Source: Ophiobolus disseminans
Taxonomy: Eukaryota > Ascomycota > Dothideomycetes > Pleosporales > Phaeosphaeriaceae
Reading direction: 5' to 3'
Length of the DNA stretch: 37,613 nucleotides
NCBI GenBank assembly: GCA_010093685.1
Contig: MU006225.1
Span: 1,396,020-1,433,632 of the forward strand
The position numbers and the translations under genes were made by a program. Below the pieces are notes generated by a model, which was not told where the DNA came from, searched no databases, and saw only the letters and a list, made by a program, of their open reading frames with translations. This document shows, in pieces, positions 9,742 to 23,072 of this stretch. The first letter of the stretch is position 1, and each line of letters opens with the position of its first letter.

Positions 9742-12700
9742 GGATAAAGCAAAATTAGCGCTTATTTTAACCCTATATGAAAGCAAAACCAATTACTGTA
9801 CATATGCTTATTAATTACACTCACTACGCATCTACAATGCTAGATTCTAGTTGCTTGACATATGCTCTAGTGAGCGCCTACTTTGCCCAGAAAGCCAAAC
9901 TCTAGTGCATTAATTTACCTACTCTAAGGACCCTCTAAGGAGTAGAAGGAACTAGAACTATTAGGCAAGCTTGCCACTTTACATATGATATTGAAGGATA
10001 TACACGTACAGGATAGGGATACATAATAGAGAACACTTACCTTGGTTTTAGTATCTTGCTTAGACGCTCCTAGTTTAACAGACACAATGTTACTATTGCA
10101 CTAGCAAAGAAGTCTATCTTTATCTACTTAGAAAGGACCCGTATCCGCCTCCGCAGCAAGGAAGAAGAACTACCTCCTACACTAACAGTCTAGGAGATCT
10201 CTGCAGTAGCTATGCAGAGATATATTCAAGCATCTAAGAAAGACAAGTCCGTTAGTGTATTTGCTGCCTCTATAGCAGACATCCAGAAGGCTTTAGCTTC
10301 TAAAACACAATTAAGCTTAGAGCAGATTAAAAACCTCCTACTACTAAGCTACCGCCACTAGCTGCTAGTCTTTGATCCAAACCAAGCTGCTAAGCTCCCT
10401 CTACACCGCCCTAGAATAGACCACCGCATTAAGCTTATTAAAGAAGATAGGAAGAGTCCGCAAATACTATAGGGCCCTCTCTACAATATGTCTAGAGATG
10501 AGTTACTAGTGCTCCGCAAAGAACTTACATCACTGCTAGACAAGGGATTTATTAGAGTTAGCAGCTCTCCTGCTTTAGCCCTAGTTCTCTTTGCAAAGAA
10601 ACTAGGAGGAGGCCTACGTATGTGCATTGATTACCGCGCCCTTAATGCTATTACTAAGAAGGATAGGTACCCTCTGCCTCTTATCTATAAGACATTAAAC
10701 AATATCTGCAAGGCTAAGTAGTATACTAAACTAGATGTTATTGCAGCCTTTCACAAGATACGCATTTAAGAAGGAGACGAATAGCTTACTGCTTTCCGGA
10801 CCCGCTTTAGACTTTATAAATAGCTTGTCACTCCTTTTAGCATGGTTAGCTCTCCTAGCACCTTTTAGCGCTATATAAATTGGGTTTTACGTCGCTTCCT
10901 AGATAACTTTGTATCTGCTTACCTAGATAATGTTCTGATATACACTAATAGCTCACTTTAAGAACACCGCATCTATGTCAACAAAGTCCTAGACGCTCTT
11001 AAGGATGCTGGCCTTTAACTAGACATCAACAAATGCGAATTTGAGGTCAAGACCACTAAGTACCTAGGTTTTATCATCGATGCAGAAAATAGACTGTGCA
11101 TAGACCCTAAGAAGATTAAAGCTATCACTAACTAGAAAGCCCCTACATTAGTGAAAGGAGTCCGCAGTTTCCTAGGATTTGCTAACTTCTACTAGCGCTT
11201 CATTTAGGACTTTGCCAACATTGCAGCACCCCTTACCTAGCTTACTAGGGACGTTAGCTAGCGCTAGACACAGCAAGAGCAAGAAGCCTTTGACAAGCTT
11301 AAGGCTGTCTTTGTTAGCGAGCCTGTCCTAGCGTATTTCTATCTAGACCGGAAAACAGTAGTTAAAACAGACTCCTCTAGCTATGCTGTAGGTAGCATCC
11401 TCTCTTAGTATAATGACAAGGGAATACTTAGACCCTGTGCCTACTTTTCACGCAAGAATAACCCCTATAAATGCAACTATAAAATCTATAACAAGGAAAT
11501 GCTAGCTATTATACGCTGCCTAGAAGAATAGGATTCTAAACTCTAGACTATAGAGAAGTTTACTGTCCTCACTAACCACAAGAACCTAGAGTACTTTACT
11601 AAACCTAGGATGCTTAATAAAAGGCAGATTAGATAGTCTATTCTCTTAGGACGCTACAACATCACGCTGCAATACCAGCCTAGGAAGCTAAATAAGAGAG
11701 CAGATGCTCTTTCAAGAAGGGAACAAGACCTGCCTGCAGATGCAGAAGATACACGCCTTAAGCACCGGTATCAACAGCTTCTAAAGCCCACTACTGCTAA
11801 AGAAGAGATAGAGAACTCTACAGATGCTGTCATTTCCTTCACTAGCATAATTCTGCTAACTTATGCCTTTCCTGCCCGGATTAAACCTATAGAGCCTGCT
11901 GCCCTAGAGCAACTCTAGAAACAAGGTGTAAAGGAAGATCAGACCTATTGCACAGCACGCCAGTCTGTCCTAGATAGAGAACGACGCTTTCTAGTACACC
12001 TAGGACTAAAGGCCTTAATAGCAGAATGCTATGTTAAAGGCAACACGCTTCTGCACTACCGCAACTAGAAATAGGTTCCTGCTCTTAAACTACTGCGCAC
12101 AAGACTTATCTATAAAACTTATACTTTACTAGCTACTAGTTACCTAGGAAGAGAAGGGACATACAAGATCCTAGCAAGAGACTACTTCTAGCCTAGCATA
12201 TCTGATAATATACGCCGCTTTGTTAGGAACTGCGACACCTGTAGACGTGTTAAACCATAGCGAGATAGGCTGCAAGGGTTTCTAAAACCACTCCCTCTTC
12301 CTAAGAGGATCTAGAAAGAAATCTCTATAGACTTTATTAAAGGACTTCTAGAAAGCAATAGTTGCACAACACTCCTTGTAGTTACAGACTAGCTTAGCAA
12401 AGATGTAGTTCTTATTCTCTTGAAAAACACTACAGCAGAAACACTTGCTGCTAACTTCCTGCGCTATGTAGTTGCCTATTATTAGCTGCCTAATGCTATT
12501 GTGTTAGACCGTGGTACCTAATTCACTAGCTATTTCTGGGCTATCCTAACAAAGATAATGAACATTACCCGCTAGTTATCTACAGCATAGCACCCGCAGA
12601 CTAATAGGTCTACTAAGCGCATGAACAGCACTATTGAAGCCTATCTACGTGCTTACATTAACTAGGCACAAACTAATTAGGTAGACCTCCTTCTAATAGC

Positions 12701-13460
12701 CTTAATTGCTATTAAGGGACGTGAAGCAAGGTCAACAAGAGTCTCCCCCTTCTTCCTACAACATAGCTATAATGTTGACCCTGTCTAACTAAACATCTCT
12801 TAAGGACTAGATCTAGAAGAACTAGAAACACGTGTACTGCCTAATTATGTTAAGGCTAAGGCTATTGTTGAAAAGCTTAAGCAAGCCTTTAACATAGCGC
12901 AGACTACAATAGCTAAGGCTTAACAAGAACAGGAGCATTAGGCAAACCGGAAAAGACATAAGCAGCCTAACCTCAGAGTCAATAATAAGGTCTAGCTTTC
13001 TTACCAGAAACAGCTCTCTAATGGCCGCTAAAACCGGAAACTAGACTAGAAGAATGCTAAATACACAGTTATTAAGGTCATCAACCTACACTTAGTTAGG
13101 CTTAACACACTACTAGGCATCTACAATGTCTTCTACATTAACCGCCTAAGGCTAGCTTCCTTAGATCCCTTCCCTAGCCAGCCTAATAATAACACTTAAC
13201 TAGCACCTGTCCTAGTTAATAGAGAACTAGAATCAGAAGTAGAACAGATTATAGCTGAAGTGACCTACAGGAATAGGCTGTTCTTTAAGGTTAAATAGAC
13301 TAGATATGCCCTTACAACCTTTGAGCCAGTGGAAAATCTTAAAGATAACACTGCCTTAGATAAGTAGGAAGCCTTCACTACTCTATACCGCAATCAACAC
13401 TCTAAACAGCTTCTAGCTGGATTTAGGAGAGGTGATAAAGGGCAGTACTTTAGACATAAC
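9742..13460 (+). pseudogene. Gypsy A pol: protease, RT, RNase H, integrase, chromodomain
   Basis: Frame 3 encodes, in order, a protease (TMLDSSCLTYAL at about 9838, active-site Gly changed to Ser), reverse transcriptase from about 10488 (GLRMCIDYRALNAITKKDRYPLPL, catalytic YLDN at about 10921 in place of YLDD), RNase H (VVKTDSSSYAVGSILSQ, ADALSRRE), integrase (NCDTCRRVKPW, VVTDWLSKD, IVLDRGTQF, RSTKRMNSTIEAYL with the catalytic Glu changed to Lys) and a chromodomain at about 13235-13370 (VEQIIAEVTYRNRLFFKVKW). Domain order with integrase after RNase H and a terminal chromodomain defines a chromovirus. Stops are TAG or TAA at Trp and Gln positions. Damage to RT and integrase catalytic residues rules out activity. 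Confidence 0.92.
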
Positions 13461-13477
13461 GCTGCTGTACATAGATT

Positions 13478-13489
13478 GGAGAGGGGGGG
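13478..13489 (+). other. Polypurine tract of gypsy A
   Basis: GGAGAGGGGGGG ends three bases before the 3' LTR, the usual place for plus-strand priming. Confidence 0.8.
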
Positions 13490-13492
13490 TAA

Positions 13493-13831
13493 TGTAAGAG
13501 GTTAGACCTCTGCTATCCTTAGTGGAGTCACTTCGGTTCAATAGAAGAGCCTAGAACATCATGGAATGTCCTAGAACATTATGGAATGTCCTAGAATATT
13601 ATGGAATGTCCTAGAGTGTTATAGAATGTCCTAGAATGTCACAGAATGTCCGGGAACTAGCTAGAACAAGATATGTTCTTCTAACAGCTGACAAATGCTG
13701 AGGTAAGTAGATACTTCTAGAAGCTAGCAGTCTGCTATAAAGTTAGCCTGCTCTCTAGCTCTAGATAGACTCCATCGAATTCATCACGGTTAAACCTAGC
13801 CTTTCTGCAGTCTTCTGCCTAGCCCCTTACA
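13493..13831 (+). repeat. 3' LTR of gypsy A (339 bp)
   Basis: Same length and termini as the 5' LTR. Nine substitutions separate them, all transitions in CpA/TpG context. Confidence 0.95.
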
Positions 13832-13836
13832 CGCAA
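13832..13836. repeat. Target-site duplication CGCAA, right of gypsy A
   Basis: Matches 7992-7996 on the other side of gypsy A. Confidence 0.95.
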
Positions 13837-16800
13837 ATAGCAATAATCCTACCTAATTATCTTGCTAGTAGTTTATGTAGATGCGGAGATACGTTTCTAG
13901 CTTCTAGTTCTAACGCTCGGTCTAACTATCTATTTAAGAGTAGAAAGTAGTGCTTAGGCAATAGTCTATCTTTAAATAATAGCAGATGTCTAACTAGAAC
14001 TAGCTAGTGAACACTAACCCTCTATCTAAGAGAAGGGTATTAGGCGGGCCTTGTTTTTAGGAAGCACTACCGCAGAAGTACGTTAGCTACGCTCTAGGCT
14101 GTAATTGCCTTAGTTATAGGTAGATACTAGATGTACTTTGTAAAGCGGTCGACTAGTATAAGTATTAAGTCGTACTTGTTCCCCTACTCGTCCTTAGACG
14201 TAGGTAGGTCTGTTACAAAATTAAGGGAAAAGTGACGCTATAGCGTTGTTAGCACTAGCAAGGGAACTAGTGTTCTCTATAGCTTGTGCTAGTAGATCTT
14301 GTTTAGCTAACAAGCTGCGTAACGTCTAATATACTTATATATATCCCTAGCTAAGTATAGCTAGTAGTACTTGCGTTTAAGTAGTTCTTTTGTCTTCGCT
14401 AGACTATAGTAACTACCTATTAGGGCGTCGTAGTTCTTGCAAAGAATGTTTATGCGCAGGGCTTTGTCTTTAGGAATCTACACTTTTCTACCTCTGCGCA
14501 AGGTGCTACTAGAATCGAACTCCTAGCTTGCGGCTCTCTTCCTCGCTCCGCTCCCCTCCTAACGCGTTAGCGGCTTATAAACGAGGTAGGCTATATCTCG
14601 CTTCTAAGTTTCGTAGATATAGTTAGAGAGGAGGTCTAGAACTTCTAGTGCGTAGGCGGATTTATCTTGCGTAGCTGCAACAGCGAGCTTATTTAGTAAC
14701 GCTATTCTGCTAGTTAGGTTCTAAAGCAGACTAACAGTGACCTAGTAGAAGCGTACACTAGCATCTATATAGCTATCCTCGCCCTCGTTGTTATTAATAG
14801 TAGTAGGAGGGCTAAGGTAGCTTAACGACGCATCGTCGGTGACTAACGTCTTGTTAGGGAATTCCTTGCTAGGTAAATCAACAGTTTTAGAGGTTTAACG
14901 GGCACCCGCAGGGCCCGCTCTAGGGAGTTGTTTATCCCGCACCGCCTAGTCGTTAGTGCTTGCAGCTATAGACTTCTAGATTGCCTATATGCGGAGCTTT
15001 TATTATAGCGTTAGCAGCATTACATTACAAAGCGCCTGCTATTCTCTAATAAGAATACCTTTCGCGTAGTTAGGCTGTCGCGATAGCCTATCCGCTAGGT
15101 TATTCTATTCTAGTTTGTACTTAATCTTAAAGTCGAAACGCGCTAGCTCCTTAGCCTAGCGGGCTTGCTTAGAAGAGAGTTCCTTCCTAGTTATAAAGTA
15201 CCGCAGATTGTTGTAATTAGAGAGCACTTAGATTATTAATAGGGCATGCTTAAGATAGTGTCGCTAGGTCTTAAAAGACTTAATAATAGCGTTTAATTCC
15301 TTGTTATAGGTGTGCTACCTAATAGAGAGGCCTGTAAACTTCTTGCTCTAGAACGCTACTAGCTTCTAATAACAATTAGTCGCTAGCTTAGACGTTTAAG
15401 GTTGCAGCAATATAGCTGCTATAGCAAAATCCGAAGCGTTAGTAAGTACTATCACTAGCTTAGATAGGTCGAAGTGTTAGAGCACAGGTGCTTTAGTAAA
15501 CTTCTAGCAGAGCTCGAGGAACGCAGCGCGTACGTCGGCTAGCTATGTCTATAGGAGAAACTACCTTATTAGACCTTTCTTTAATTTCTTCTTTACCTAC
15601 TCTTCTTAGTTCGCAGGCGGAGATTAGGCGCGCGTTATATAGTCTACTATTAGGCGTACAATCGCTAAGTAGTTGTAGATAAAGCGCTAGTAGAAGTTAG
15701 CAAAGCCTAGGAAGACCTAGATGTCCTTAAAGCCCTTAGGCTCAGGCCACTTCTATATCGTCTTTACCTAGGTAGAGTCTATCACGACGCCCTTAGGCGT
15801 GACAATATAGCCTAGAAAACTTAATAGACTTTGTTAAGAACGTGCACTTGCTAGCTTTGCAAAACATGCTCTAGTTAACTAGCCTGTCTAAGACCTCCTA
15901 TACGTAAGCGTTATAGTCCTCCTCGTTTTTAGAGTAGATAAGAATATCGTTAAGGTAGACAACACAGGTCCTATCTAGCAGCCCGCCTAGGGCTTAGTAA
16001 ATGTATAATTAGAAGGTCGATAGTGCGTTAGCAAGGCTAAATAGCATTACAAGGTACTAGTAATAACCGTACTGCGTCTTAAATGCTATCTTCTACTCGT
16101 CGCCCTCCTTAATGCGAAGTTAATAGTACGCATCGCGGAGGTTAAGCTTCGTAAAGACCTTTTAATACACTGTACAGAGGAGATAGCGCATAGAATAGTA
16201 GCAATTTAATGCATTAGGTGCTAGCTAGCTGCTACGTACAGGTAAGAGAATAGAGATAGACTGAATACACTGTAGGGGCTAGGCCCAAACAGGCTAGACT
16301 GCCCTAAGGGCACGTAATCTATAGAACGGGAACCTAAGGCTATCGGACACCTTTGCCTTAGAAAGGCGGTCTAGCATCTCGCTTACGAGCAGGATTAGGT
16401 AGTAGTTCTTAATAGTGACTTTGTTAAGGCCGCGATAATCAACGCACAACCTTATAGAGCTATCTACCTTTAGTATAAAGAGAATAGGCGCACCTGCAGG
16501 TAACTTACTTAGTCTTATCTAGCTCTTCTCCTGCGCCGTATTAAGGTATTCCTAAAGGATATCTAGCTCGCGGCGCGAGAGATTGTAGATAGAGAGGTTA
16601 GGTACCTTCTTCTCTTTCTTAATATTAATAGCATGATTATGCTTAGTGTAGGCAGCGAGGCGGCTAGTCTGCCGCTTACTAAACGCCTTCTACTTATGCT
16701 AGAGCGACTCTAGCACGTAGCGCATCTTCTTAGGATTAAGAGTATTATTAATAGGCGAGTTAGTGTAACTAGATTTAGGATGTCCGTCGCGGCGCTTACA

Positions 16801-17989
16801 GGGAGGCGTTAGGGCGGACGTAGATTACTAAGGCATCTCTTAGTACACATTCGCTACAACCTAGCGCGCGGTCTCTTTAGGGAGCTAGTGCAGCGCTAGG
16901 GTGTCCTCTACGCATCTCTTACGATAGTCTTTAATGTAGAGAGTAAGGTTCTTTAACTAGAGTATTCCTTAACAATAAAACTATGTAGCATCTTAAACTA
17001 CATCGCCACTAGGACCTGTAGGTGCTAACGGAGCTCCGTTAGCGGCGCGGTTAAATTCCTATCTCTAGGCAGCTATTAGGTTATCACTTATAGTTGTGCA
17101 ACTTATGCAGTTAGAGTAAAGTATATATGCCTTTTCTCTATATTCGAGACTGCTAAGCAGCTCTTGTAGTTCGACGAGTTGGATACGGCTCTTAGCAGCG
17201 TCCTCGTCGTCTTTCTACTATTTAAACTCCCTAGTACTAAAGCGTATCTTAGGGTCGGCTTCTTAAAGCTAAGAGTAGCTAAGGACTAGGTTATAGCCGC
17301 TAAAGTTAGCTAACTAGAACCTCTAGTAGTCCACTTGCTTGTAGATCCCCTTCGAATTAGAGCAGCTAATGTTAAGGTTATATACTCTATTAATGCGGAG
17401 GTTATTATTGTTAAGGAACTTCGCAATAGGATAGTTCTTAGCCAAAACCTATGCGTGACCTAAAATCTCTATACATTTAGTCTAAATAAGATTAATTTCT
17501 GCTTCTAAGTTGTACAAAGCTTAGAGCTTAGTTAGAGCACTATTAGATCCCGCAACTTTAACATTAACTGTAATGCAAAGCTGTTTTCTCTTAGTGTTTA
17601 GCTCTAGTTTTAGGCGGGCAATATTCCTAACTAGGGCTTACCTTTTCCCGCATTATTAGCTAGCGGTTAATTCTACTAATTGCTTTTGTTCTTCTAGTGT
17701 AGCTTCTAGTTGCGCTAGTAACTATAGTTCTAGTTACTACCGCCGCTCTAGTTATTCTACTATAGGCGGGTACCGCGCTGTTTAGCGTTGCTGCTAGAGG
17801 CAGAAGGCGCGTTACGCGCTAGAGACTTGTCTCTTAACGGTATAGATAAGAATTGTTTCCTATCCTGCCTTTTGCCTAGGTACTAATTGCTGGTTTGCGA
17901 GGCATGTCGCTTGCTACAGTTATACCTATCGCCGGAGGCCCCTTAGAGCGCTGCTAGGGCGACGTTAGAGTCGATTTTAGCTACAGTCT
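13837..17989 (-). pseudogene. Gypsy C protease, RT, RNase H and integrase core
   Basis: On the minus strand, from 17989 downward, this encodes the gag end, a protease (ALYNLEAEINLI at 17520-17488; family motif has DSG, here Asp is Asn), reverse transcriptase (VDYRGLN-type block near 16440; YLND in place of YLDD at about 15957), RNase H (ELSSKQARWAKELARFDF near 15150) and integrase (YYWLYLARDIYKYIRR, then ILVDRFTKYIQYLPI, LLLDRGLVFTS and SQTERQNQKLETYL). The integrase triad Asp, Asp, Glu is intact, unlike in gypsy A and B. A one-base frame change separates the first and second integrase Asp. TAG and TAA stops are frequent. The frame continues at 7996 beyond the gypsy A insertion. Confidence 0.88.
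17985..17989. repeat. Target-site duplication AGTCT, left of copia Z
   Basis: AGTCT at 17985-17989 is repeated at 23272-23276, exactly flanking the copia Z LTRs. Confidence 0.95.
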
Positions 17990-18188
17990 TATTAGATATC
18001 AGGGGTGCTGTAAGGCTACTAACACTAAAAGAAACAGGAGGGGCGGGCACAAGCGCCTTAGCACACTAGTACTAGATCTGACACCTAGTTAAACTCCGCA
18101 CTTGACTAGGGAACACTATAACAGAACAATTATTATTATTAATTTATCTTATCTATTATTAGGTTTCAATACCTTATTAAATCTAACA
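17990..18188 (+). repeat. 5' LTR of copia Z (199 bp)
   Basis: It begins TATTAGA (the second base mutated from the TGTTAGA of the 3' copy) and ends TCTAACA. It differs from the 3' LTR by nine transitions. Confidence 0.93.
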
Positions 18189-18206
18189 ATTAAGAGTCTC
18201 ACTGCC
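18189..18206 (+). other. Primer-binding site of copia Z (tRNA-Lys 5'-half type)
   Basis: ATTAAGAGTCTCACTGCC starts right after the LTR. Its complement, GGCAGTGAGACTCTTAAT, reads like the D-stem end, anticodon stem TGAGA and loop CTCTTAA of a tRNA-Lys with anticodon CUU. Copia-type elements are known to prime from half-tRNAs cut in the anticodon loop. The tRNA identity is inferred from the loop. Confidence 0.6.
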
Positions 18207-18360
18207 TTTACCAAAGCTACTACTAAAGCTACTACTAAGGCTACCTACTAAGGCTACCTAACAAAAGCTATTCAACAACTACACTATATCGCTTATTAAT
18301 TAACGCGATGCAACTGTTATTCTTAGCAACTAGTATAACTAGACTACCTAGCTTACTTAA

Positions 18361-21300
18361 GTTAAAGCGCGCTGCGCTGCCTACAACATCTAGGACAATG
18401 TAAAGAAAGAAGGACTAGTTCTATTCCTAATCAAGCTAGTTATGCTAGACCTGCCTGAACTATCCTAGTACAGTTTTGCAGCTAGGATTAAGAAGGCAAC
18501 ACGCCTATCTATGCTATCAATCCAAGGCTAGAAAGCCTACAAGGAGGATATAGACTACTATAAGACCCTTACTAAGAGATATAAGCTTAATCTCTACTAA
18601 TATAATACTTAATAGAAGAGTATTTAGCATGTTACCTAGCTAATCCAATTAACAGTTGCGCTCTATCTCTAACGCACATACTGCCTACTAGAACAGTCAC
18701 TACGCTAGTGGCTTGCTAACCTTAAGCTCACTGCTAGGGTTAATAATCGCCTTGAAAAGGAACGCACACGCGAACGCTACTACACCGCTCTTAAGCCTAT
18801 ACGCAATACACACAATTAGGATACATAGCTAGTAGAATATAATAAAGCATTATTAGATGCAACAGTGCATAGAGTGTCTAAGGTACATGATATTGATAAT
18901 ATCACTAAAGACTTCCTGCAGGCTGTAAACAAGGCAGCACCTATATAGGCTGCAACCTTCTAAGATACTAGAAGGTTCAATCCTCTTATAACAAGAAAGG
19001 AGATAATAAAACGCTTCTAGGAATACATAAGCCTAAATCATCCGCTAAAACTAGTGAATAAAAAGCAGGCATTTATTGCTGTAGCTAATAACTCCTTATT
19101 TCTCGCTAATAGTGGTGCAACTACCTAGGATAGCTAGAAGAACGCTTCTAAAGCTATAGAAAACAGCGCGCTATCTAAACACAGGGAAAGAAACTCTAGT
19201 GGAAAGAGAAAGAGCAATTAATCCTTCTCTTAGTCTAGCAAAAGACCTGCTAGTAACAAGGCATCTTTAGGTAAGAAGTGCCTAGCATGTAACTAAGTCC
19301 ATGACATTAAGGATTGCTAGTATATTAATAATAACTAAGCACCTAAATAGTAGAAGCTAAACTCTACTATACGCACTCTTGTAGAATACAAGCGCAAGCA
19401 CGATACTGTCCTTTAAGGAGCATTAAGGAGCAAGAGTAGATTAAAGTCTCAAACTCTATACATTAAGAGATCAGATTCCTAGACACTAATTATCTAGGAT
19501 GTCTCTAATAACAATCAACAATGACTAGAAGGTCGGCAAATCACCGCAATTACTAAGGCCTTATTCTAAGTTAGTAGCAATCAAGGTTACCCTTTGAAAC
19601 ACTCCTTTATTTTGTACTTAGGCTTAACCTGCTATATCACTAACAACCTAGAGCGCACCTATAACAATAGACTATGTACACCTAGCGACTTTATATAGGC
19701 AGGCAACTCTTAACTCTAGATTACAGGGTATAGTTCACTAGACCTATTCCTAACCAATTAGAGCAGAACAACTAAGCTTATCCTTTATAATGTTGCTATC
19801 TGTCTAGACATCCTATGCAACCTAGTATCATTCCGCCTCCTTAGGCAGCTAGGCATATAGTAGGAAACTAAGCATGAACCCACTACACTTAGGAGACTAG
19901 ATAGATCTATTCTAGGAAGGCTCACTAAGCTTTATAGCCAATAGGTGTTAGAACACCACTTAACTATTAACTCGACTATTAACTTAGCCTTCTACACAAT
20001 AAACTTAAGAACACTAAGAGCACTACAAAGGTCCTTAGCTATTACCTAGTACAAGCGCCTAGGCTATCTAGGCCTAGTAGCTATTAAGCACCTTGTTTAG
20101 CAAGCTAAGAGGGTGCGCATCAAAGGTATCACTATAGTTAAGTGCAACTTATATAGCAAAGCTAAAGCTAAGCGACAAATACGCCGCACACTACGCAACA
20201 ATGACCTAGAACTAGAAGAAAGACTAGCTATTAACTTCCACTCCTATAAGAAGCAGAGCATTACTAAGAAGAAGAGTTAAATGCTTATTACCTGCAGGTT
20301 CTCTAGACTCTAGTAGGACATGTACTTCACAGACAACAGAACTGCTAACTCTATTATTAATAAACTTAGGATCTTCTTCACCTTTCTTAGGATCTATTTC
20401 AAAATCACTATTAAGATTATTAAAGTAGACAATAAGATCACTACTATCAAACTACAAGTTCAGCGCTAGCTTAACTCTAAAGGGATTATTATTGAGCCTT
20501 TAGCTCCTAATACTTAAGCCTAGAATAGAGGTGCTGAACGCTTAGAGGGTGTAAACAAGGAGAAGGCACGCGCTATGAGATTAGATGCTAACCTCTCCTA
20601 GGAACTGTAGCCTAAAATCACTAGAGCAGTAGTTTACCTCTACAACAGAACGCTAAATTACACTAATAACTAGAAGACACTATATAAGACCTTCTTTACT
20701 AGGATTGCTTTCTCTAATAGAATTGTCACTAAACTCCGCAAACTAAACCTCACTTATCTTAAAGCATATAGATGCAAGGCCTTTGCAATAACTAATAATA
20801 CTTATAGAGGGAAATCACGCCTCTAACGCCTAGACCTAAAGGCTTAGGTTGGCTACCTAGTTAGATACAGATCATCTAATATCTATCGCATCTAGATACT
20901 ATCTATAGCTAAGGTTATTAGCACACGCGATGTTGTGTTTGATAAGCACTTAGTATTTAATAGCAAAACTAAGAACCTAATAGACAACCTTATACACAGT
21001 ACACTAGAAGAGATTGCAATCTATATTAAGACTATAGAGCTTCTAACACTATAAACTAATCTAGAGGTTAAATTATTCTTTAAAGATAACACTACTGAAG
21101 ACTCAATAGCTTAAGAAGAGACTAATCTACCTAGCTATTACTAAGAGAGGAAAATCATAGGGAGAAAGATTATAGGCATATACCTAACACCTCTACTATC
21201 ACTACTACTACCTACTGCATTGCTAGCTACATTGTTAACCCTAAGCAAGGCAATAGGATTAACGCAGTCATGCTTATCTAAGACTGTTCTATAGGCAGCT

Positions 21301-23034
21301 GCCTTTATAGCAGGAACTTAGGCTAGATGTGTTAGCTAACATAAAGGAGAAGTAGTTGACAAGGCTAAGGTAAAGAGGCTGCTTGCCTTAGGCATTAAGC
21401 TACACCGCAGTTAGCTCCTACCTCTACTAACTTATAAGACTAAGCTTAAAGAACATCTAATAGGAGAGCTGTTTAAAGAAGCAGAACGCAACTATTTAGC
21501 AAGCCATCAAAAAATAGAATTATAGAGAGAAGTATTTTATACCTTAATTAGACTAATAGGTCACTAGGTCCTAGACTGTATGTAGGTATACACCTACAAG
21601 TTTAATAAGGATTATTAATTCCTTAAGTGCAAGGCACGCCTTGTAGTTAGAGGAGACTAACAGAGATAGATCTCTTCCCAAGACACCTATGCAGCTACCC
21701 TAGCTAGCAGATTATTTCGCATGCTTATAGCAATTGCAGCTAAGCACAACCTAGAACTTAAGTAATATAACATTACAAACGCATTTGTTTATGCTACTAT
21801 AGATAGGGAAATCTATATAAGGATGCCTAAAGGATACTAGAAGACAGGTATTATCCTTAAGGTCTAAAAGGCCTTGTATAGATTGCGCATCTTACCTATA
21901 CTCTAGCAGAAGGAGTTTACAACAACTCTTAAAGACCTTAGCTTTACACGCGTTCCTCACGAGCCTTGCTGCATAATTAAGAACAGTATTATTATCTTCT
22001 TTTATGTAGATGATATTATCCTAGCCTATGCCAAACACAAGGCTAAGAAAGCACAACAAGCAGTTAAACTCCTACAGGACAAGTATACTATAACTAGAGG
22101 AGAAGATCTCTAATAGTTCCTAGGAGTTAAGGTGATAAGAGATAGAAAGAAAGAACTTATCTATCTCTTACAAGCTGCATATATAGACAAAATCCACAGG
22201 CTAGTAGATAAGCATGAGCTACGCTATAATACACCTATAAGTTCTATTGAACTTAAGCCCTTAAACTCACTATTAACACCTGCTGAGATTAACAGATACT
22301 AACGCAAAATTAGGTCACTACTCTTTGCTGCAGTCACCACTAGACTAGACATTGCTTTTGCTACCTCACGCTTAGCACGCTTCCTCTTAAACCCCTCCTA
22401 AGAGCATTACGATGCCGTAGACCGCGTCCTTCTATACCTATTAGACACAAGGTGGCTAGCACTTTAGCTTAGAGAAGAAGACACCCTTTAAGTAGCTAGT
22501 AATGCATTATTTGCAGACAACACACAAGACAGGAAAAGCTCTTAAGGCTATGCAATTAAGCTCTTTAATAGCCTTATTGCCTAGAGAGCTAGCAAGCAAG
22601 ACACTGTCACTACATCCACTACTAAGGCAGAACTCCTAGCTCTATCCTAAGTAGCTAAGGAAGCTCTCTTCACATCACGCCTACTCAAAGAGCTCTAAAT
22701 CTAGCTTCTATCTAACACAATCACAATTTATTGCGATAACATATAGACTATTAGACTAGTTACAAAAGAGATATTAAAGCTTTAAACAAAGCTTAGGCAT
22801 GTAGATATCTACAACTACTAGATAAGACAGAAAGTTGCAAGTAGAAAGATTACTGTAGGGTACATTCAATTATCGGAAATAATAGCAGATGGCTTCACTA
22901 AGGTGTTGCTAGGCAATAAGTGGCTAAACTTCCTTTATTAAGTTAGATTAGTTAAGGTATCACTACACAAGGTGACTAAGGAGGCACTATTAGAAGAACT
23001 TTAAGCAAAACTTAAGGACCTTATTATCACCTAA
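18361..23034 (+). pseudogene. Copia Z gag-pol polyprotein
   Basis: Frame 1 is continuous apart from TAG and TAA stops, mostly at Gln positions. It encodes gag (LVLFLIKLVMLDLPEL, ITRKEIIKRF), a zinc knuckle CLACNQVHDIKDC at 19279-19317 (CX2CX3HX4C), a protease region, integrase with the zinc-binding block near 20050 (YKRLGYLGLVAIKHLV, a conserved His replaced by Tyr), and reverse transcriptase (KCKARLVVRGD at 21625, ITNAFVYATIDREIYIRMPKGY, catalytic YVDD at 22003-22014 intact). RNase H follows, ending KITVGYIQLSEIIADGFTKVL near 22890. Gag and pol share one frame, so no frameshift is needed. The start codon could not be fixed and may be mutated. Confidence 0.9.
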
Positions 23035-23063
23035 GGTTACTAGCTTGCAAATACATCTAAGCT

Positions 23064-23070
23064 AAGGGGG
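23064..23070 (+). other. Polypurine tract of copia Z
   Basis: AAGGGGG lies two bases upstream of the 3' LTR. Confidence 0.75.
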
Positions 23071-23072
23071 TG

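Larger units (their letters stand above)
7997..13831 (+). mobile_element. Gypsy A, complete chromovirus (5835 bp)
   Basis: A full-length Ty3/gypsy element with two 339-bp LTRs, a self-primer-type binding site, a repeat-rich leader, gag with a CCHC knuckle, pol (protease, RT, RNase H, integrase, chromodomain) and a polypurine tract. It sits in gypsy C with a CGCAA duplication. The two LTRs differ at nine positions, all CpA-to-TpA type transitions, so divergence reflects mutation pressure rather than age. Coding is inactivated by dozens of TAG and TAA stops. Gypsy A' at 1-2202 is another copy of the same family in opposite orientation. Confidence 0.95.
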
